From contig JALGXW010000017.1 of the NCBI GenBank assembly GCA_029821875.1, positions 1-64,000 of the forward strand: a stretch of DNA of 64,000 nucleotides. The letters run 5' to 3'. The position numbers and the translations under genes are program-made. Within the stretch, counting starts at the first letter, position 1. Each line of letters opens with the position of its first letter. This DNA is from Candidatus Hebobacterum abditum. GTDB lineage: Bacteria > Armatimonadota > Hebobacteria > Hebobacterales > Hebobacteraceae. Below, one piece after another: positions 1 through 8,967 of this stretch. Below the pieces are notes generated by a model. The model was not told the DNA's origin, ran no database searches, and saw nothing but the letters and a program-made list of their open reading frames with translations.

Positions 1-38
1 CGCATCACCGCCCCAAGACCTCTTCCTCGGCCGAGGGA

Positions 39-461
39 TCACGCCCCCTGCTCAGAGGTCGTTCCACGCTCTTGCGTCGCCGGAGGGAGCAGAGACACCC
101 CCCTGTAACGCTCGTACAGGCGGACGATGTCCTTTATGGCCCCGGAAGAGAGGTGCTCGTCCCCACGGCTGCCAAACCCGAAATCCGGATCTCGACAGAC
201 GACGGCGAAGGCCTGCTGAACCGCTTCTGCTTCACTCAGTCCCGGCGCCAGCTCCTCACCATAGGGGCGGAGGAAGTAGGAAAGGGGGCGGCCCACCGCG
301 GCGGCATACTTCTCCAGGGTCGACTGCTTGACCCAGGTCTGCCTCTCCGCGTACGAAACGGCGCGCTGGCTCACGCCGGCCAGCTCGGCCAGCTGGTGCT
401 GGCTGAGTCCCAGGCTTTCTCTGGCCTCTCGGATCCTCCGGCCCATATCCATGCTCGGCAT
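39..461 (-). CDS. XRE-family helix-turn-helix transcriptional regulator
   Basis: This is a 140-aa protein whose N-terminal ~60 residues form a Cro/C1-type helix-turn-helix: GRRIREARESLGLSQHQLAE, followed by the recognition-helix segment GVSQRAVSYAER. Proteins of this type bind operator DNA as dimers. The C-terminal half (about residues 65-140) has no recognisable ligand domain. The start is taken at ATG 461; ATG 452 would also keep the whole domain and neither has a strong ribosome binding site. It is transcribed away from the window interior, next to DUF4127 with a hairpin between them. Its target cannot be told from the sequence. Confidence 0.8.
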   Translation of the reverse strand: MPSMDMGRRIREARESLGLSQHQLAELAGVSQRAVSYAERQTWVKQSTLEKYAAAVGRPLSYFLRPYGEELAPGLSEAEAVQQAFAVVCRDPDFGFGSRGDEHLSSGAIKDIVRLYERYRGVSLLPPATQERGTTSEQGA

Positions 462-515
462 CGCCTACTGGCCTCTCGGGCGTGGCGCTCCCACAAGCCA
501 TTTCTGGCTGGGACG

Positions 516-544
516 AGGATAGCACACATCCCACTGCAAGTCAG
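516..544 (-). promoter_or_regulatory. possible promoter for the XRE regulator
   Basis: On the minus strand CTGACT (539-544) lies 17 nt before TATCCT (516-521), which is preceded by TGC as in an extended -10 element. It sits about 55 nt upstream of the ATG at 461. The -35 match is weak. Confidence 0.3.
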
Positions 545-550
545 CCGGAC

Positions 551-586
551 CTAGAAGGGGCTGTTGCGCGCGGCGGCCCCTTCTAG
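551..586. terminator. perfect 11-bp stem-loop between DUF4127 and the XRE gene
   Basis: CTAGAAGGGGC (551-561) is exactly complementary to GCCCCTTCTAG (576-586) with a 14-nt loop. It lies downstream of the DUF4127 stop at 667 on the minus strand and upstream of the XRE promoter region. No T-run follows on either strand, so intrinsic termination is plausible but unproven. The perfect symmetry could also serve a DNA-binding protein. Confidence 0.5.
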
Positions 587-666
587 AAGGTGTCTTCGGT
601 GGGGCGCAGGCGACGATACACAGAGGGTTCTTCCGCTGAGCCGGAAACCGATGCCCGGCCTGCAGC

Positions 667-2247
667 TCAGCCTTGCCGCGTTTCAGGCTGGCACGCGTTG
701 CCGGAGAGATCCACCTCCACCTCGAAGAGCCGACGCCAGGGCAGCGAGAGCCGCACAGGTGGCTCCTCACCGGGCGACAGCGCCACCGGAAAACTGGCAA
801 GCAGCTCGCGGGCAAGGGGCCGGAGCTCAGCGCTGACAAACCGCTCCAGTTCGTCGCTCGCATCGCCAAGGGCGAAGGGGTCGGCGCCCATCTGTCGGGC
901 GTGCTCGACCGCTCGGGCTCGGACCGCCGACTGGTACCCATAGTCGTCTACCAGTCGGCTCGCGACGAATTGCCAGCCAGCTTCGGCGGACGCACCGGCG
1001 CGCGCCCGATCTGCAGTGGCCGTCATGCAGAGATGGCTGACGACGGTGCCGATGGTGTTGGCCGCTGTGTTCCACGCGGCAAAGGCATGGAGCTTGCCAA
1101 GAAGCTTGCGCCTCTGCAGAGCGGAGATAAGCTCCGGGTCGGCCCCGTTGCAGTAGGCGACATCGGCAACGCCGGCGAGGCGACCAGCTACAGCCGCGGC
1201 CTGGATGCGGTCTGCCAGGCTGTCGGCCTGGAGAGAGAGGATCGGCGACTGGCCGGGGGGAGGAGCCTCGGCGATGTCTGGTTGCGCCTCGACCGGTGTG
1301 TGGACGAAGAGCATGGCATCTGCTTCTATCGGCGGGCAGACGCGGGCACCGGCGATGGCGATGCTCGCCTCCAGCGTCTGTCGGAGAGGCTGGCTCTCGA
1401 AGGCGGGATACACCTCGGCCCCCCGCTCGGCGGCGTAGTCGGGGCTAATCCCGACGGGACTGCCGCCTGCGAGGACGCAGTGGCGCGCCACGAGAAGAAG
1501 TCCGACCTCGTCCGCGCCCGGGTTCACTGAAGCTCTGTCCCCGATGCGGAACTCCTCAATCTGTGCGCGGAGGGCAAGCTGCTCTGGGACGTGAATCCCA
1601 ACAGGAGCGGCGTCTTCCTGGGACAGCACAAGGTAGTCGATGAGGCCGTCGGCCACCAAGCGGATGGCCGCCTGGTTCACAGCGTGGTTGCGCCGTCGGG
1701 CTTCGAGGTAGTCGCGGAGGGCGGTTGGCCCCAACTTCCGCTCCATCTCCGCCAACTCTTTGGCGGCATCCTGCTCTCCGAGGCGCTCCACACGGTCGAG
1801 CAACTCCGAGTAGCTCCGAAGGAGCAAGTGACCTTCCAGGTCGCCTGACTCAGCCACTGTCCTCCCGAGCCGCATTATGGTGCTGAAGGCGAAGACGGCC
1901 GCGTCGGGCCGCGATTCGCGCAGCGCCCGCACCGCCTCCAGCCTTCGGAGGGCATCCGCCAGAAGCGTATCCGGGGCTCGAGAGGCGACCAGTCCCCCGA
2001 AACACAGCATATCCAGTGAGATCACGAAGCCTTCGGCCTCGGCCTCACCCAGCCAGGCTGCAATGGCGTCGCAATCGCCGGGCCGGGTGAACCAGCCGAG
2101 AGTCTCGCGCGGCGGCATGACGACATCGAGGCCCCCCACGGCCGCAAGCTGACGCGGGAAGAGGCAATTACAAGGCCTGTCGTCGAGGGGCACGATGGCG
2201 AGGGCAGGAAACGGGATGGCGGTCTCCTCCTCTGCGGAATGGCCCAT
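667..2247 (-). CDS. DUF4127 family protein
   Basis: This 526-aa protein matches the DUF4127 family, which is recognised by the N-terminal motif IVPLDDRPCN followed by LFPRQLA and a later SLDMLCFGGLVASR segment. The family occurs mostly in Firmicutes and Armatimonadota-like genomes and its biochemical function is not established. There is no signal peptide or membrane segment. ATG 2247 is the start that leaves the usual short N-terminus before the PLDDRPCN strand, but it has no ribosome binding site and lies inside a promoter-like box (TAGAAT). An in-frame start at 2307, or a later GTG inside IVPLDD, are alternatives. The gene diverges from the radical SAM fusion across about 216 bp. Confidence 0.85.
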   Translation of the reverse strand: MGHSAEEETAIPFPALAIVPLDDRPCNCLFPRQLAAVGGLDVVMPPRETLGWFTRPGDCDAIAAWLGEAEAEGFVISLDMLCFGGLVASRAPDTLLADALRRLEAVRALRESRPDAAVFAFSTIMRLGRTVAESGDLEGHLLLRSYSELLDRVERLGEQDAAKELAEMERKLGPTALRDYLEARRRNHAVNQAAIRLVADGLIDYLVLSQEDAAPVGIHVPEQLALRAQIEEFRIGDRASVNPGADEVGLLLVARHCVLAGGSPVGISPDYAAERGAEVYPAFESQPLRQTLEASIAIAGARVCPPIEADAMLFVHTPVEAQPDIAEAPPPGQSPILSLQADSLADRIQAAAVAGRLAGVADVAYCNGADPELISALQRRKLLGKLHAFAAWNTAANTIGTVVSHLCMTATADRARAGASAEAGWQFVASRLVDDYGYQSAVRARAVEHARQMGADPFALGDASDELERFVSAELRPLARELLASFPVALSPGEEPPVRLSLPWRRLFEVEVDLSGNACQPETRQG

Positions 2248-2273
2248 TCTAGTCAGCACAGGCCTGCTGTCAA
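2246..2273 (-). promoter_or_regulatory. promoter-like element and palindrome at the DUF4127 start
   Basis: On the minus strand TTGACA (2268-2273) is separated by 16 nt from TAGAAT (2246-2251). The -35 overlaps an inverted repeat GCCTGCT-N4-AGCAGGC (2262-2279). The putative -10 contains the chosen ATG of DUF4127, so either this is not the promoter of that gene or its real start is further downstream. Confidence 0.35.
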
Positions 2274-2413
2274 GCAGGCGTCCCCAGGAGAGCACACGGG
2301 CTAACACTCGGGCCGAGCGGTGAATTCCCCCATTGCTGCGGGATTGGCACCAAGATGTGCAGAATCACGACGAGTATTGTGCGAAAGTCCGGTGAACTAG
2401 GACATAGACGGGC

Positions 2414-2442
2414 TTGCGGATATGCCTTCTATCCGCTATCTG
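2414..2442 (+). promoter_or_regulatory. possible promoter of the radical SAM fusion gene
   Basis: TTGCGG (2414-2419), a 17-nt spacer and TATCTG (2437-2442) precede the ATG at 2464 by about 21 nt. The spacer includes a small inverted repeat GGATA...TATCC. Both boxes deviate from consensus. Confidence 0.35.
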
Positions 2443-2463
2443 TAGAGGCTAGCGGACGATTTC

Positions 2464-5400
2464 ATGCCAGTTAGCGATCAGCTACACGTCGAGAGGAGAG
2501 AGGGCTATCATCTAGTCCTGGATCCCTCCGCTCCCAACTGGGTGGCAGCGAACGCCGACGGTGCCTGGATCCTGCGCCGTCTGCACACCGGCAAGTCGCG
2601 CGACGAGGTGACGTGGGGCTACGCAAGGCGAGCTGGAGTGAGCCTCCGGCGGGCGCTGGAGCTCGTCGAGCCCTTTCTCGACGAAGTCGGCGATCTCGCA
2701 GGCCCCACGCGCGAGTCACCCTACGAGGGGAGGGCCCTCTACCTCGAGCCCGACCGGCTGCGGGAGGTCTGGCTTCACGTCAGCGATCAGTGCAATCTTG
2801 CCTGTCGGCACTGTCTCGTGTCTTCGGGACCTGCCGGCGACGCAGGCCTGGAGACGAATGCGCTCCGTGGGATAATCCGGCAGGCGTGCGATCTCGGGGC
2901 CGACACCTTCTACTTCACCGGCGGCGAGCCGCTGCTGCGGCGCGATCTCTCGGGCCTTCTCCACGATGTCACCACGACGTACGGCGCGAGCGCGGTCGTG
3001 CTGACGAATGGCACTCTCCTTGAGGGCGAGCTGCTGGAGAGGCTGTCTGCGCTGCCTCGAGAGCGCCTCTTCCTGCAGGTGAGCCTAGACGGCTCGACCG
3101 CCGCACGCAACGACGCGCTCCGGTCGGCGGGGAGCTTCGACGGCGCGGTACGCGGCATTCGGTCGGCTCTTCAGGCTGGCCTTCACGCCACCGTTGCGAC
3201 GGTGGTCTTGCGGAAGAACCTGGACGACTTGATTCCGATAGCCGATCTGGTGCACGGTCTGGGAGTCGAGCACATGCACTTGATGTGGCAGCATGTGCGC
3301 GAGCGCGGCGCGCGCCTGCCGCGGGCGGGAATGCGGGCCTTGATGTCCGCCGTCACCCGGCTCCACCAGCACTCCGGCAGGATCGGGCTGGTCGTGGACA
3401 ACTTCGAGAACGCCCGCCGGACGGTCAATGGCGATCCGGGCATCAAGTACGATCTGTCGAACGCCTGCTGGGACAGCCTCGCCGTCCACCGGGATGCCGG
3501 TGTCTTTCCGTCTGCGTGTCTGGTTGGCATCGGCTCGGAGGTCGCCGGCTCTCTCCTCCAGACTCCACTCAAAGATGTGTGGCTCGGGTCGGAGCGGCTC
3601 GCCCGTCGCCGCGAGCAGAGCGTCATCGACGGGGACGGCCTGGATGGCGATCCGTGGGTGTTCCTTCACGGGGGCGGGGACCCCGAGCAGGCTTACTTCG
3701 CGTCAAATGGCAATGGCGACGTGGTTGCGGATCCCTATCTGCCGCTCCACCGGGCCATCGCTCGCAGCATTATCGACGAGACGGTGGGAGAGCGCCGCAG
3801 GCTCATTGGCTCCCCGCCGCCGGGTCCGGTCGTCTACCACCTGATGGGCGACGATGGGTACGGCTGTCCGACTGAAGCGGGGGTCAAGAACGGAGGCGAA
3901 CATAAGGTCGACTTCGTACACTCCAATTGCGTCCTCATTCAAGACGTCATCGCGAAGTCGAGGGCGGAGATACGCGACTACTATGGCGAGGCCGCTCGCG
4001 AGCCCAAGACCGAGATATGCCAGCCCATCGCCATCGACCAGCGACACCTTGCGCACATCCCGGACGAGGTCATTGCCCGCTCCTACGGCTGCGGGAGCCC
4101 GGTGTTCGCGGCCGACCCGAAGCCGGGCGAGAAGGTGCTTGACCTCGGCTCCGGAGCCGGAATGGAGGCCTTCATCGCCTCCCGCCTCGTCGGACACAGC
4201 GGTGCCGTGCTGGGAGTCGACATGACTCCGGACATGCTGCGCTTCGCCACCGATGCCCGCCGCTCCGTGGCCGCTCGACTGGGCTACGACAACGTGTTCT
4301 TCATGCGCGGGCTGCTCGAGCATCTGCCGGTCGCGTCGGGCGGTGTCGACGCTGTCATATCGAACTGCGTCATCAACCTCTCGCCGGAGAAGGTGAAGGT
4401 CTTCTCTGAGATTCGAAGGGTGCTGAAGCCGGGGGGGCGCGTGGTGATTAGTGATATCGTCAGCCAGTCACCTCTGCCGCCGGAGATTCGCTTCAACCCT
4501 CGCCTGAAGGGGGAGTGCATCGCCGGGGCGCTCACCGAGAGGAAGCTGCTCGCCACGCTGGTGAAGCTGGGATTCGTCGGGATCGAGGTGCTCCAGAAGA
4601 ATGCCTGGCGCACCGTCGACGAGGTGAACTTCGACACGGTGACAGTGCGAGCGCACAAGTCGGCGGCGGGATCGCCCGTCGTCTACGAGTACCCCGGCCC
4701 CTTCCGCTCGGTCACACTCGACTCAGGACAGGAGCTTGTGCGGGGAGTCCCGGCCGAGGTCGACTCGGGTCTCATCGTGACGGCTGATGGCGGCCGGCCG
4801 ATCGCGGGGGCCGGGGTGTCGGCGCCAGGAGTCGGCCCCGAGACCCACCTGCGGGATTGCATGGTGTGTGGCTCGCCCCTGGTCTACCTCGGGGAAGAGG
4901 TGAACCTCAAGTGCTACTACTGCGGAGAGACAAGGGCCGCAAACGCACACTGCGAGGCCGGCCACTTCGTCTGCGACGGCTGCCACGCAAGAGACCATGT
5001 AGGGTTCATCAGGACCTTCTGTCGGACCACGGCGGGACTTGATCCGATAGCCATCTTCTCGGAGATGCGGCGTTCGCATCTGTTCCCGCTGCACGGACCG
5101 GAGCATCACGCATTGGTGCCGGCCGCGTTTCTGACGGCCTACCGGAACCGCTTTGGCGAACCGCCGCAAGGCCGGGCGGAGGCTGCCATTCAGCGCGCGG
5201 CGAACCTCCCCGGGGGGACGTGCGCCTACTGGGGCGGCTGCGCGGCGGCGCTGGGCGTCGGCATCGCCTATGCCGCCATCTTGCGAGCCACCCCGCTCTC
5301 GCACGAGGAGCGCGGGACTGTGCAGACAGTCGTCAGTCAGATCCTCTCCCACCTTGGGAAGTTCGATACCCCGCGCTGCTGCCGCCGCGAGAGCTACCTG

Positions 5401-5544
5401 GCGCTCCGCGTGGGCTGCGAGCTTTCCCGCAGCTACCTCCCTCACGCCCTCGACTGCGGCCCTCTCCCGCCGTGCGACCAAATGGCCCTCAATCGCGAAT
5501 GCCTGGGCGAGGGCTGTCCGCTGCATCCACCGACCCGCGATTAG
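2464..5544 (+). CDS. PqqD-like / radical SAM / ArsM-like methyltransferase / DUF5714 fusion protein
   Basis: This 1026-aa protein joins four modules. Residues 1-80 resemble a PqqD-type recognition domain. Residues ~100-360 are a radical SAM domain with the cluster motif CNLACRHC (Cys110, 114, 117), GGEP at 153-156 and a C-terminal CW...PSACL cysteine pair (335, 352) like an auxiliary-cluster or twitch region. Residues ~500-735 are a SAM methyltransferase (LDLGSGAGMEAF at 559-570) of the arsenite-methyltransferase type, with YGCGSP, SNCVINLS and GEC; Cys519, Cys634 and Cys684 sit where ArsM has its metalloid-binding thiols. Residues ~795-1026 form a DUF5714-like domain with cysteines at 799, 802, 817, 820, 830, 837 and 840. 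The assignment to radical chemistry and methyl transfer is from family knowledge; the substrate, possibly arsenic or another thiophilic species, is inferred. The gene stands alone. Confidence 0.85.
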   Translation: MPVSDQLHVERREGYHLVLDPSAPNWVAANADGAWILRRLHTGKSRDEVTWGYARRAGVSLRRALELVEPFLDEVGDLAGPTRESPYEGRALYLEPDRLREVWLHVSDQCNLACRHCLVSSGPAGDAGLETNALRGIIRQACDLGADTFYFTGGEPLLRRDLSGLLHDVTTTYGASAVVLTNGTLLEGELLERLSALPRERLFLQVSLDGSTAARNDALRSAGSFDGAVRGIRSALQAGLHATVATVVLRKNLDDLIPIADLVHGLGVEHMHLMWQHVRERGARLPRAGMRALMSAVTRLHQHSGRIGLVVDNFENARRTVNGDPGIKYDLSNACWDSLAVHRDAGVFPSACLVGIGSEVAGSLLQTPLKDVWLGSERLARRREQSVIDGDGLDGDPWVFLHGGGDPEQAYFASNGNGDVVADPYLPLHRAIARSIIDETVGERRRLIGSPPPGPVVYHLMGDDGYGCPTEAGVKNGGEHKVDFVHSNCVLIQDVIAKSRAEIRDYYGEAAREPKTEICQPIAIDQRHLAHIPDEVIARSYGCGSPVFAADPKPGEKVLDLGSGAGMEAFIASRLVGHSGAVLGVDMTPDMLRFATDARRSVAARLGYDNVFFMRGLLEHLPVASGGVDAVISNCVINLSPEKVKVFSEIRRVLKPGGRVVISDIVSQSPLPPEIRFNPRLKGECIAGALTERKLLATLVKLGFVGIEVLQKNAWRTVDEVNFDTVTVRAHKSAAGSPVVYEYPGPFRSVTLDSGQELVRGVPAEVDSGLIVTADGGRPIAGAGVSAPGVGPETHLRDCMVCGSPLVYLGEEVNLKCYYCGETRAANAHCEAGHFVCDGCHARDHVGFIRTFCRTTAGLDPIAIFSEMRRSHLFPLHGPEHHALVPAAFLTAYRNRFGEPPQGRAEAAIQRAANLPGGTCAYWGGCAAALGVGIAYAAILRATPLSHEERGTVQTVVSQILSHLGKFDTPRCCRRESYLALRVGCELSRSYLPHALDCGPLPPCDQMALNRECLGEGCPLHPPTRD

Positions 5545-5564
5545 CCGCCTTCCACCTGCTGCCG

Positions 5565-6953
5565 CTACGGCTCCGTATCCCCGGGCCGCTCCCCCGGCGG
5601 GTAGATCGACCCCTCATCGAACTGCGGCCTCCCCGGTCCGGTTAGGCTCCGCCCAAACGTCGCCGGTGGCTTCGGTCCGCCCTGGCGCACCATCTGCCGG
5701 CTCGGCCACCGGTAGTCAAGCTGGCCTATGTAGTACCAGAGCAGCAGCGCGAGCCCCATGGCCACGACAGACCAGCGGACCAGCGGCCGCCCCCAGCTGT
5801 GCATCTTGCTCGCGCTCCACGCGGCGAGCTCCCAGGCCGCCAGCCCCACCAGCCAGGCCGTGCCGAGGTGCGGCAGGTAGCGGTAGTGCTTGAAGGCCGG
5901 ATTCCAGTAGAGGTCGTGGACCGGCAGATAGAGGGCCACCTGCCACGTGATGCCGAGCGCAAGCTGCCTCCGCTGCCGCGCCAGCAGGATCGCCAGCCCT
6001 GCCCAGAACGCGATGTGCTCGAGAAGAATGCGAGGGTCGGTCCACAGATAGATCGGCAGGCTTGCTCCCTGTGACCGCCACTCCCTAACCACTTCGTAGG
6101 CCCTGGGGCAGACCACGTCCTTGAACAGCCACGTCACGCTTACAGATAGCGGCCGAAGCTGGGGCGCGTTCTGCTGCGCGTACTCCGCCATCGGCCAGGC
6201 GTGCAGCCGCATCCACAGGTAGGGGAGGAGCGCCACGGCGATCACCGCGACACCCAACACGCGCTGCATCGCGCTCCGCCTCCCCGGCACGACCGCGGCC
6301 GCTGTGGCCAGGAACAACGGCGCCACCGCCCCCGGCTCCTTCGCCAGCGCCGACAACAGCACGCAGGCCGTCGCTGCCGCCAGATGCCACCCCGACCGCC
6401 CCTGCATCCACCCCAAGTAGAGATGCACCCCTGCCAGCAGGAATACCCCACACAGCAGATCCTGTCGCCCATTGATCCAGTCCACGGCCATCTTCCCGGG
6501 CGGAAACACAGCCGCCACCACGCCCGCCAGCCTCGCCGCCCACACCGGCGCGCCGGTCCGCGCGGCGAGCGCCGCCACGAGCCATGCACACAGGAAATGA
6601 AGCAGCACGTTCCCGAGGTGGTACGCCCAGGGACGCGGTCCTGCGACCCACCAATTCACGAGCAACGACAGCCGCGTCAGCGGGCGATACTCGAAGTGCG
6701 TGTAGGCCCAGTACCCCCGCGTGAACCAGCCCGCGACATCCTCCGGCGTATGGTGCAGGGCCGCTTGCGTGATGTGATAGAAGTCATCGGGGTTGGCGAG
6801 GTCGAGGCCCGCGAACAGCGAGGGAAACCAGACGATGACGGCGAGCAGCAAGAGCAGCGCCGGGTAGGCGGCTCGCGCTCGCTCGGGCTCCGCGAGCAGC
6901 GACCTCGTGAGGCCCTCGATTCCCGCGACGATTCCACAGAGTCGCTCGCGCAT
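5565..6953 (-). CDS. GT-C-like polytopic membrane protein (TMTC/PMT-type glycosyltransferase candidate)
   Basis: This 462-aa protein has about ten hydrophobic segments. An early loop contains NPDDFYH, in the place where GT-C glycosyltransferases have a catalytic acidic pair, followed by FEYRPLTRLS and the YHLGNVLLHF helix. That combination is typical of TMTC and dolichyl-phosphate-mannose mannosyltransferase relatives, which transfer sugars from lipid carriers on the outer face of the membrane. Donor and acceptor are unknown. The start at ATG 6953 was chosen because the open frame upstream runs over the divergent dehydrogenase gene. It is convergent with the radical SAM fusion, with 20 bp between the stop codons. 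Confidence 0.7.
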   Translation of the reverse strand: MRERLCGIVAGIEGLTRSLLAEPERARAAYPALLLLLAVIVWFPSLFAGLDLANPDDFYHITQAALHHTPEDVAGWFTRGYWAYTHFEYRPLTRLSLLVNWWVAGPRPWAYHLGNVLLHFLCAWLVAALAARTGAPVWAARLAGVVAAVFPPGKMAVDWINGRQDLLCGVFLLAGVHLYLGWMQGRSGWHLAAATACVLLSALAKEPGAVAPLFLATAAAVVPGRRSAMQRVLGVAVIAVALLPYLWMRLHAWPMAEYAQQNAPQLRPLSVSVTWLFKDVVCPRAYEVVREWRSQGASLPIYLWTDPRILLEHIAFWAGLAILLARQRRQLALGITWQVALYLPVHDLYWNPAFKHYRYLPHLGTAWLVGLAAWELAAWSASKMHSWGRPLVRWSVVAMGLALLLWYYIGQLDYRWPSRQMVRQGGPKPPATFGRSLTGPGRPQFDEGSIYPPGERPGDTEP

Positions 6954-7059
6954 CGTACTGAAGTTGCCCCGGCCACATGTCTTCGGCTCGGCCGGCCACC
7001 TCACCTTGACCTCGCTCCCGCCCCAGGACCGGCGCCGAGCCACAGCGAATAGCTCACAC

Positions 7060-8079
7060 ATGAAAGCCTGGTTCCTCACCGGCCCCCGCGCCCTCGAGCT
7101 CCGCGAGGTTCCCGAGCCCCACCCGGGCCCAGATGAGGCCTTCATCCGCGTGCGCGCGGTGGGCATCTGCGGGTCGGACGCTGAGTGCTATTCGGGAAAG
7201 CATCCGCTTCCGAACTACCCGCGGCTGCCAGGGCATGAGTTCTCGGGCGAGATCGCCTCGGTCGGGCCGGCCTGGTCGGGGCCCGCAGTGGGAACGCGTG
7301 TCGCCGTCGATCCCGCGCTCTCATGCGGCGAGTGCTACGCGTGTCGGGCGGGCCGACACAACTGCTGTGTGAACGTGTCGATCGCGGGGGTGCACCGGCC
7401 GGGTGCGATGGCCGAGTATGCTCTCTGCCGCGCGTCTCAGTTGTGCCCGATTCCAGACGATATGACCTTCGAGACGGCCGCGGTCGTGGAGACCCTGAGC
7501 ATCGGCGCGCACGCGTGCCGCCGCGCCAACGTCTTGCGCGGAGACCACGTCGTCGTCCTCGGTGCCGGCCCCGTCGGGCTGTGCAGCCTGATCATGGCTC
7601 GGAGGGTGGGGGCGTCGGCCCTCGTCGCCGAGCTGCTTGCGTGGCGACGCGAACTTGCCGCCGAGCTTGGGGCGGAGATGGTGGTAGACCCGGAAACGGA
7701 CTCAGTGCCCGAGGCCGTTCGCGATTTCACGGACGGCCATGGCGCGCACGTCGTGGTCGATGCCACGGGTGAGATCGACGGGGCGGAAACCGCGCTCGCC
7801 ATCGTCGGCGCGGCCGGACGGGTCGTCATAATGGCCATTCTGGATGAGCCGATGCAGGTGAGGCCCTGGCAGCTTGTGCGGCGGGAGCTGACGATACTCG
7901 GGTCGCGCCTGTCGCTGGCCGATTTCGGCGAGTTGGTGGCGATGGCGGCTTCGGGCGAAGCACCGCTGGAGAAGCTGGTAACACACCGCTATTCCTTCGC
8001 CGAGGCAGGCCAGGCCTTCGAGGCGGTTTGCCGCCGGCCGGAGGGGCTGGTGAAGGCGATGGTGTTGCCTCAGGAGTAG
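7060..8079 (+). CDS. zinc-dependent medium-chain dehydrogenase (first copy)
   Basis: This 339-aa protein is an NAD(P)-dependent alcohol/polyol dehydrogenase of the medium-chain family. Visible features are GICGSD with the catalytic-zinc cysteine, GHEFSGEI, the structural-zinc cysteines in CGECYACRAGRHNCC and the Rossmann motif VLGAGPVGL. The substrate is probably a polyol, sugar alcohol or threonine-like 2-hydroxy compound, which cannot be settled from sequence. ATG 7060 gives the usual family length. It is followed after 65 bp by an LsrF-like gene and then a second dehydrogenase of identical length, suggesting one catabolic operon. Confidence 0.9.
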   Translation: MKAWFLTGPRALELREVPEPHPGPDEAFIRVRAVGICGSDAECYSGKHPLPNYPRLPGHEFSGEIASVGPAWSGPAVGTRVAVDPALSCGECYACRAGRHNCCVNVSIAGVHRPGAMAEYALCRASQLCPIPDDMTFETAAVVETLSIGAHACRRANVLRGDHVVVLGAGPVGLCSLIMARRVGASALVAELLAWRRELAAELGAEMVVDPETDSVPEAVRDFTDGHGAHVVVDATGEIDGAETALAIVGAAGRVVIMAILDEPMQVRPWQLVRRELTILGSRLSLADFGELVAMAASGEAPLEKLVTHRYSFAEAGQAFEAVCRRPEGLVKAMVLPQE

Positions 8080-8144
8080 AGGGCGCGGCTGTTGAGCATA
8101 GAAGCTCCGAATTGAGACAAGACACGTCGAGTGGAGGTCGGAGA

Positions 8145-8942
8145 ATGGATTGGGGACTGCAGAATCGGCTGTCGCGGATCATCCAACCCGTAGACGGGCA
8201 CACCGTCATGTTGGCCGTGGATCACGGGTACTTCCTCGGTCCCATAAGTAGACTAGAGCGCCCGCGCAAGGTCATCGGGCCTCTTCTCCCCTACACAGAT
8301 GCGGTGATGCCGACGCGAGGCGTGGTGCGGAACTGCATCGATCCCAACGCCAATGTCCCCGTCGTTCTCCGCGTCTCCGGCGGCAACAGCGTCATCGGCG
8401 AGGATCTGTCTCGCGAGGGCGTCACCACCGGCATTGAAGAGGCAATCCGGATCAACGCCTCCGCGATGGCGCTCTCGATTTACGTCGGTGCGAAGTACGA
8501 GCACCAGACACTCCTCAACTTCGCCCATCTCGTCGATGAGGGCCAGCGCTACGGAATCCCCTGTCTCGCCGTGACCGCGGTGGGCAAGGAGCTGGAGAAG
8601 CGCGACGCTCGTTACCTCGGGCTGTGCTGCCGCATCGCGGCCGAGCTGGGCGCGCACTTCGTGAAGACGTACTACTGCGAGGAGTTCGAGAAGGTTGTGA
8701 ATGGCTGTCCGGTCCCGCTCGTCATCGCCGGCGGGCCGAAGCTGGAGACCGTGTACGACGCCTTCCGTATTGCCGCGGACGCAATAGCGCAGGGCGCCAT
8801 TGGCGTGGACATGGGCCGGAACATCTGGCAGTCGGAACACCCCGTGGCCGCCATCCGCGCCGTCCGGGCCATCGTGCACGAAGGCGCAACCGCCGACCAG
8901 GCCGGGAAGCTCTTCGACGACATCAAGGGCGGCAACGCCTAG
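8145..8942 (+). CDS. LsrF/DhnA-type class I aldolase or thiolase
   Basis: This 265-aa protein closely follows E. coli LsrF, the thiolase that cleaves the phosphorylated autoinducer-2 product 3-hydroxy-5-phosphonooxypentane-2,4-dione. Shared segments include DWGLQNRLSRI, HTVMLAVDHGYF, KYEHQTLLNFAHLVD, the Schiff-base-lysine segment KTYYCEEFEKVV, VIAGGPKLE and GVDMGRNIWQS. Other members of the family are fructose-bisphosphate aldolases and the archaeal aminodehydroquinate-pathway aldolase. ATG 8145 is preceded by GGAGGTCGG and restores the family N-terminus. No lsrK, lsrR, lsrACDB or luxS is present here, and the flanking dehydrogenases suggest a sugar-catabolic substrate rather than AI-2. Confidence 0.85.
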   Translation: MDWGLQNRLSRIIQPVDGHTVMLAVDHGYFLGPISRLERPRKVIGPLLPYTDAVMPTRGVVRNCIDPNANVPVVLRVSGGNSVIGEDLSREGVTTGIEEAIRINASAMALSIYVGAKYEHQTLLNFAHLVDEGQRYGIPCLAVTAVGKELEKRDARYLGLCCRIAAELGAHFVKTYYCEEFEKVVNGCPVPLVIAGGPKLETVYDAFRIAADAIAQGAIGVDMGRNIWQSEHPVAAIRAVRAIVHEGATADQAGKLFDDIKGGNA

Positions 8943-8967
8943 ATCACTCAGGGACGGTCCTCTGGCC

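Noticed and set aside
8145-8942. AI-2 quorum-signal processing operon
   Set aside because: LsrF similarity is strong, but no kinase, regulator, transporter or luxS accompanies it.
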